From assembly GCF_032391395.1 (NCBI RefSeq), contig NZ_CP135916.1, positions 2,697,001 through 2,761,000 on the forward strand: a stretch of DNA of 64,000 nucleotides, given 5' to 3'. Below the pieces are notes generated by a model. The model was not told the origin of the DNA and did not search any database. It saw only the letters and a list, made by a program, of their open reading frames with translations. Below, piece after piece: positions 60,193 to 64,000 of the stretch (position 1 is the stretch's first letter; each line of letters opens with the position of its first letter). Both the position numbers and the translations under genes were made by a program. The stretch comes from Sphingomonas sp. Y38-1Y (GTDB lineage Bacteria > Pseudomonadota > Alphaproteobacteria > Sphingomonadales > Sphingomonadaceae).

Positions 60193-61587
60193 ATGCAGGG
60201 AAATATGGGGCAGCAGGGCAAATACGGGTTGTGCGTCGTCGTCGACGACGATCCCGACATCCTGACCGCGGCGCGACTGGCGCTGCGCGGCTTGTTCGAG
60301 GAAGTGGTGACGTGCGCCGCCCCCGACGAGGCGCGGCGCGTGGTCGAGGCCCGGCGGCCCGACATCGTCCTGCTCGACGCCAATTTCGCGCGCGGCGCGA
60401 CCGATGCAGTCGAGGGGCTGGCGCTGCTCGAACACTTCCTCGCCGCCGATCCCGGCCTCGCCGTCGTGATGATTACCGCGCATGCCGGCATCCATGTCGC
60501 GGTCGAGGCAATGAAGCGCGGTGCCGCCGATTTCGTCGCCAAGCCCTGGTCGAACGACCGCCTGGTCGCCGCCGTGCGCAGCGCCGCCGCCCTGGGCGCC
60601 AGCCGCCGCACGCTCCCGCCCGAAGTACAGAAGTCCGTGCCGCCGCCGGGCAGCAGCGCGCTGATCGGCGGGTCGCCGGCGATGGCGCGCATCCACGCGC
60701 TGATCGGCCGCGCCGCCCCGACCGAGGCGAACGTGCTGGTGCTGGGCGAGAACGGCACCGGCAAGGAGCTCGTCGCGCGCGCGCTCCACGCGCAATCGCG
60801 CCGCGCGGCCAGGCCGATGGTGACGATCGACCTGGGCGCGATCGCGCCCGAGCTGATCGATTCGGAGCTGTTCGGCCATGTGAAGGGCGCTTTCACCGAC
60901 GCGCGTGCCGACCGCGTCGGCCGCATTCAGGCGGCGGATGGCGGCACGCTGTTCCTGGACGAGATCGGCAACCTGCCGCTCCACCTCCAGCCCAAGCTGC
61001 TGACCGCGCTGGAGCAGCGGCGGATCACGCCGGTGGGCGCGAACCGCGAGGTGCCCGTCGACATCCGCGTCGTCGCCGCAACCAACATGACCCCCGCGGC
61101 GCTGCGCGACCCGCGCCATTTCCGCCAGGACCTGCTGTTCCGGCTCAACACCGTCGAGATCGAGTTGCCACCCCTGCGCGAGCGGCGCGAGGATGTGGCG
61201 GGGCTGATCGACCATTATCTCGCGCTCCATGCCGAGCGTTACGGCCGCGCGGTGCCCGCGCTTGCCGCCGGCACGATGGCGGCGCTCTCCGCGGCCGAGT
61301 GGCCCGGCAACGTCCGCGCGCTTCGTCACGCGACCGAACGGGCGGTGATCCTGGGCGGCGAGGCACCGCTCACCGCCGCGGACTTCGGCATCGTCGCCGC
61401 CGCCGGCCCCATCCTCGACGTCAGCGTCGCCGTGCCGGAGGTCGCCGACCTGAATCTCGACCGGGTCGAGCGGCGCCTCGTCGAAACCGCGCTCCGCAAG
61501 CACGGCTACAACATCTCGGCGGCGGCGACCGAACTGGGGCTTTCGCGCGCGGCGCTCTATCGACGCATGGAAAAGCATGGGCTTTGA
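60193..61587 (+). CDS. sigma-54-dependent NtrC-type response regulator
   Basis: A 464-residue regulator: receiver (about 11-130; D62 phospho-acceptor in IVLLDANF, K117), AAA+ (about 155-390) and Fis-type helix-turn-helix (about 435-462, [20 protein letters not shown]). Walker A GENGTGKE is at 185-192, the sigma-54 contact loop GAFTDA at 232-237, Walker B LFLDE at 253-257, and [12 protein letters not shown] supplies the arginine fingers. Unlike the DctD homologue at 7575-8834, all catalytic parts are present. ATG at 60193 chosen; 60205 possible. It overlaps the kinase gene by 11 bases and is divergent from the ABC efflux operon. Confidence 0.92.
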   Translation: MQGNMGQQGKYGLCVVVDDDPDILTAARLALRGLFEEVVTCAAPDEARRVVEARRPDIVLLDANFARGATDAVEGLALLEHFLAADPGLAVVMITAHAGIHVAVEAMKRGAADFVAKPWSNDRLVAAVRSAAALGASRRTLPPEVQKSVPPPGSSALIGGSPAMARIHALIGRAAPTEANVLVLGENGTGKELVARALHAQSRRAARPMVTIDLGAIAPELIDSELFGHVKGAFTDARADRVGRIQAADGGTLFLDEIGNLPLHLQPKLLTALEQRRITPVGANREVPVDIRVVAATNMTPAALRDPRHFRQDLLFRLNTVEIELPPLRERREDVAGLIDHYLALHAERYGRAVPALAAGTMAALSAAEWPGNVRALRHATERAVILGGEAPLTAADFGIVAAAGPILDVSVAVPEVADLNLDRVERRLVETALRKHGYNISAAATELGLSRAALYRRMEKHGL

Positions 61588-62884
61588 CCGCCGCTTCACC
61601 GCGGTCGCACTCGGCTGGGTGGTACTGCTCGGGCTGGGCCTGTCGGCGCTGGCGGCGGCGATCGCGCTTGGCGGCGGCGGGGCGACGCTGATCGTCGCGG
61701 GCGCGGCCGCACTCGGCGGCATGACGGGGCTGCTCCACCATGTCACCCGCACCAACCGTGCGCTGGTGCAGTTCGTGGAGGCGCTGCGGCTAGGCGACAA
61801 CTCCGCGCGGATGGCTCGCGGCGGCGGCGAGAGCTTCGCCGCGCTCGCCGACGCGCTCAACGCCGCGATGCGCGACCTCGACCGCGCGCGCACCCGCGAC
61901 GCGGCCGAGATCCGCTTTCTCGAGGCGCTGCTCGACGACATGCCGATCGCTTTGCTCCTGATCGAAGCGGGCTCGGTACGCCTCGCCAACAAGGCCGCGC
62001 GCGGGTTGTTCGGCGGTGAGGCGGAGGGCGACGCCGGCCGGCTGGCCGCACCGGGCGAGCCGTTCCACGCGATCCTGACCGGCGCGCGTGCAGGCGGCGA
62101 GCCGATCCCCCTCACCCTGCCCGGCGGGACGCAGCGCGCGATCGTCCGCGGCGCCGACCTCGCCCGGCTGGGGATGCCGGTGCGCGCGGTGCTCGTCGAG
62201 CCGATCCAGCAGGCGCTGGACCGCGCAGAGGCAGGCGCGCAGACCGCGATGGTGCGCGTGCTGACGCACGAGATCCTCAACTCGCTGACGCCGATCGTCT
62301 CGCTGGCGGGCACCGCCGCGGTGCTGCTGGGCGAGGATCCTATCGAACTCGACGAGGCGCGGCTGGCGGTCGAGACGCTGGCCCGCCGCGCGGAGTCCAC
62401 GCGCCGCTTCATCGACAGCTATCGCGAGATGGCGCGCCCCGTCGCCGCCCGCCGTCGCCGCTTTGCCGCGGAACCCTTCGCCGCCGAACTCGCGCGGCTG
62501 TTCACGATCGAGTGGCTGGAGCACAAGCTCGATTGGCGCGTCGAGCCGGGGCTGACGATCGATGCCGATCCCGATCTGCTGGCACAGGCGCTGCTCAACC
62601 TCCTGCGCAACGCCGCGCAGGCGAGCGACGCAAGAGAGCGTCGCCGGGTCTCGCTTCGGCTGTACGCGGGCGCGGGCGGCGCGGTGATCGAGGTCGGGGA
62701 CAACGGCCCCGGCATTCCGGAGGCGCTGCGCGGCGACGTCCTCCTCCCCTTCTTCACCACCAAGGCGGAGGGGTCGGGCATCGGTCTTCACCTCGTCCGC
62801 CAGATCGCGATCGCGCATGGCGGGCGACTGGAGATCGCAACCGGCGCGGAAGGCGGCGCGCTGATCCGGTTGCAGGGGTTTTAG
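61577..62884 (+). CDS. membrane sensor histidine kinase, partner of the NtrC-type regulator
   Basis: A 435-residue kinase with two N-terminal membrane helices (about 8-30 and 34-55) separated by a very short loop, so it probably senses within the membrane. A HAMP-like linker and PAS-like segment (about 105-200) precede the kinase core: H231 in VLTHEILNSLTPIVSL, N-box LLNLLRNAAQAS, G1 DNGPGIPEAL, F-box FFTTK and G2 GSGIGLHLVRQIA. All boxes are intact. It overlaps the regulator gene and should phosphorylate it. Confidence 0.92.
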   Translation: MGFDRRFTAVALGWVVLLGLGLSALAAAIALGGGGATLIVAGAAALGGMTGLLHHVTRTNRALVQFVEALRLGDNSARMARGGGESFAALADALNAAMRDLDRARTRDAAEIRFLEALLDDMPIALLLIEAGSVRLANKAARGLFGGEAEGDAGRLAAPGEPFHAILTGARAGGEPIPLTLPGGTQRAIVRGADLARLGMPVRAVLVEPIQQALDRAEAGAQTAMVRVLTHEILNSLTPIVSLAGTAAVLLGEDPIELDEARLAVETLARRAESTRRFIDSYREMARPVAARRRRFAAEPFAAELARLFTIEWLEHKLDWRVEPGLTIDADPDLLAQALLNLLRNAAQASDARERRRVSLRLYAGAGGAVIEVGDNGPGIPEALRGDVLLPFFTTKAEGSGIGLHLVRQIAIAHGGRLEIATGAEGGALIRLQGF

Positions 62885-62887
62885 CCC

Positions 62888-63010
62888 TTCTGGAGTTCCC
62901 CGGCGAAGGCCGGGGTCCAGTTGCAAAGGCTGTCGTTGGCAAGCGCTGCGCACGCTTACCTCGGCTTTCCCGACTGGGCCCCCGCCTCCGCCGGGGCACA
63001 TGCTCCTTGG
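62888..63010. repeat. inverted repeat (TTCCCCGGCGAAGGCCGGGG type)
   Basis: GTTCCCCGGCGAAGGCCGGG near the left end is mirrored by CCCGCCTCCGCCGGGGCACAT-like sequence on the right, around a central stretch of about 70 bp. It separates the kinase gene from the aldo/keto reductase. No gene is seen in 62885-63063. Confidence 0.7.
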
Positions 63011-63063
63011 AATGCCCCCCGCTCCCGATTGAAGCCGCCCGACGATCATGATTAGGAACGGCG

Positions 63064-63957
63064 ATGACCCACCTGATCCCCGACCGCCAGCCACGCCCAT
63101 TGGGACGCAGCGACATCGCCGTCTCGCCGATCGCGTGGGGCATGTGGCGGCTTGGCGGCAGCGTCGCGGCGGTGCGCGGCTGCATCGATGCCGCGCTCGA
63201 CGCCGGCATCACGCTGTTCGATACCGCCGACATCTATGGCTTCGGCTCGCCGATCGGATTCGGTGGGGCGGAGGCGCTGTTCGGGCGGGCACTGGCCGAG
63301 GACGCGTCGCTGCGCGACCGGATGGTGATTGCGACCAAGGGCGGCATCACCCCGCCCCGCCCTTACGACTCCAGCGCCGCTTATCTGGCCGCCGCCTGTG
63401 ACGCTTCGCTCGCCCGGCTCGGGATCGACGTCATCGACCTGTACCAGATCCACCGCCGCGATTTCCTGACGCACCCACAGGAAGTCGCCGGCGCGCTGAC
63501 GCGGATGGTCGAGGCGGGCAAGGTCCGCGCGGTCGGCGTCTCCAACCACAGCCCGGCAGAACTCGCCGCGCTCCAGCGCTTCCTCGACCTGCCGATAGCC
63601 TCGACGCAGCCGGAGTTCTCGCCGCTGCGGGTCGCGCCGCTTTATGACGGCACGCTCGATCAGGCGATGGCGGAGGACATTGCGGTGCTCGCCTGGTCGC
63701 CGCTTGGCGGCGGGCGGCTGACCGATCCCACGCATCCGGTCGCCGCGCTGCTTGCCGAACAGGGTGCCGCTTACGGTGCCGACCCGGTGGCGGCGGCGCT
63801 CAGTTGGGCGATGGTGCATCCGGCGCGGATCATTCCGATCGTCGGATCGCAAACTCCGTCGCGCATCCGTGTCGCCGCCGACGCGCTGCGGATCGAATGG
63901 ACTCGCGATCAATGGTATGCGGTGCTCCAGGCGGGGATCGGCGAGCCCCTGCCATAA
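63064..63957 (+). CDS. aldo/keto reductase
   Basis: A 297-residue reductase of the YdhF-like AKR group. Motifs: GITLFDTADIYGFG (catalytic D and Y), ATKGG (catalytic lysine), DLYQIHRRDF (histidine), VGVSNHSP and IIPIVGSQTPSRI (NADPH phosphate site). ATG at 63064; length normal. It is distinct from the copy at 25206-26147. The final 43 bases of the window contain no gene start I can support. Confidence 0.9.
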   Translation: MTHLIPDRQPRPLGRSDIAVSPIAWGMWRLGGSVAAVRGCIDAALDAGITLFDTADIYGFGSPIGFGGAEALFGRALAEDASLRDRMVIATKGGITPPRPYDSSAAYLAAACDASLARLGIDVIDLYQIHRRDFLTHPQEVAGALTRMVEAGKVRAVGVSNHSPAELAALQRFLDLPIASTQPEFSPLRVAPLYDGTLDQAMAEDIAVLAWSPLGGGRLTDPTHPVAALLAEQGAAYGADPVAAALSWAMVHPARIIPIVGSQTPSRIRVAADALRIEWTRDQWYAVLQAGIGEPLP

Positions 63958-64000
63958 GCTGCCGAGTATCTGGAGTGGACGCGCTGTTGTTTAAGCCAAT

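Overview
The window is GC-rich chromosomal DNA from an alphaproteobacterium, most probably Sphingomonas or a close sphingomonad. Grounds are the very high third-position GC, the one-piece ~1,540-residue NAD-glutamate dehydrogenase, the methionine synthase split over two genes, the many TTG/GTG starts, the 4-bp ATGA/GTGA start-stop overlaps, and the dispersed inverted-repeat elements between genes. There is no rRNA operon, CRISPR array, insertion sequence, prophage or plasmid gene. The species call is inference from gene content.

Layout. 1-1.4 kb: queE-queC (queuosine precursor). 1.5-8.8 kb: a dicarboxylate uptake module, dctA-porin-MFS on the minus strand, divergent from dctB-dctD. 8.9-9.2 kb: tRNA-Pro and a CAT-anticodon tRNA (probably Ile2). 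9.2-18.6 kb: envelope and metabolic genes (polysaccharide deacetylase, a degenerate histidine kinase, an Lrp regulator, a membrane-fused spermidine-synthase-like protein, an OpgC-type acyltransferase, two GNATs, hemB, dedA). 18.6-24.5 kb: methionine cycle operon (ArsR-methyltransferase regulator, metF, metH in two pieces) behind a perfect 20-bp palindrome. 24.6-27.5 kb: two small lipoproteins, an aldo/keto reductase, and a GntA-like haem N-hydroxylase coupled to a DUF1989 protein. 27.5-33.6 kb: an iron island with a siderophore receptor, PiuC-type dioxygenase, PepSY, DUF2271, DUF4198 and ApbE flavin transferase. 33.6-48.7 kb: housekeeping genes (phosphotransferase, TPR protein, rRNA methyltransferase, guaB, CitE-like, SPFH/NfeD, DUF885 peptidase, MscS, tRNA-Glu, mmsA with a divergent LysR). 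49-55 kb: gdh, a PAS protein, tRNA-Thr. 55.3-63 kb: an ABC efflux system (adaptor, ATPase, FtsX/MacB-type permease) divergent from its own NtrC-type regulator and kinase. 63-64 kb: an aldo/keto reductase.

Most notable observations. (a) The 135-bp gap between the ABC efflux operon and the NtrC-type regulator carries two divergent sigma-54-like promoters and copies of a TGTCCGnTTTCGGACA-like dyad, suggesting a self-contained sigma-54 efflux switch. (b) DctD has lost the GAFTGA loop and the Walker B glutamate, although two paired palindromes 32 bp apart remain in the dctA-dctB gap. (c) A ~106-bp double-hairpin repeat lies inside the metH reading frame and stays open; two relatives sit next to metF/metH and at the window edge. 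(d) The DUF2271 protein has an SGAT motif typical of ApbE flavinylation, within a PepSY/DUF4198/ApbE and siderophore-receptor cluster, which suggests flavin-based extracytoplasmic iron reduction. (e) The kinase at 10.2-12.0 kb keeps its H-box but its ATP-binding boxes are eroded.
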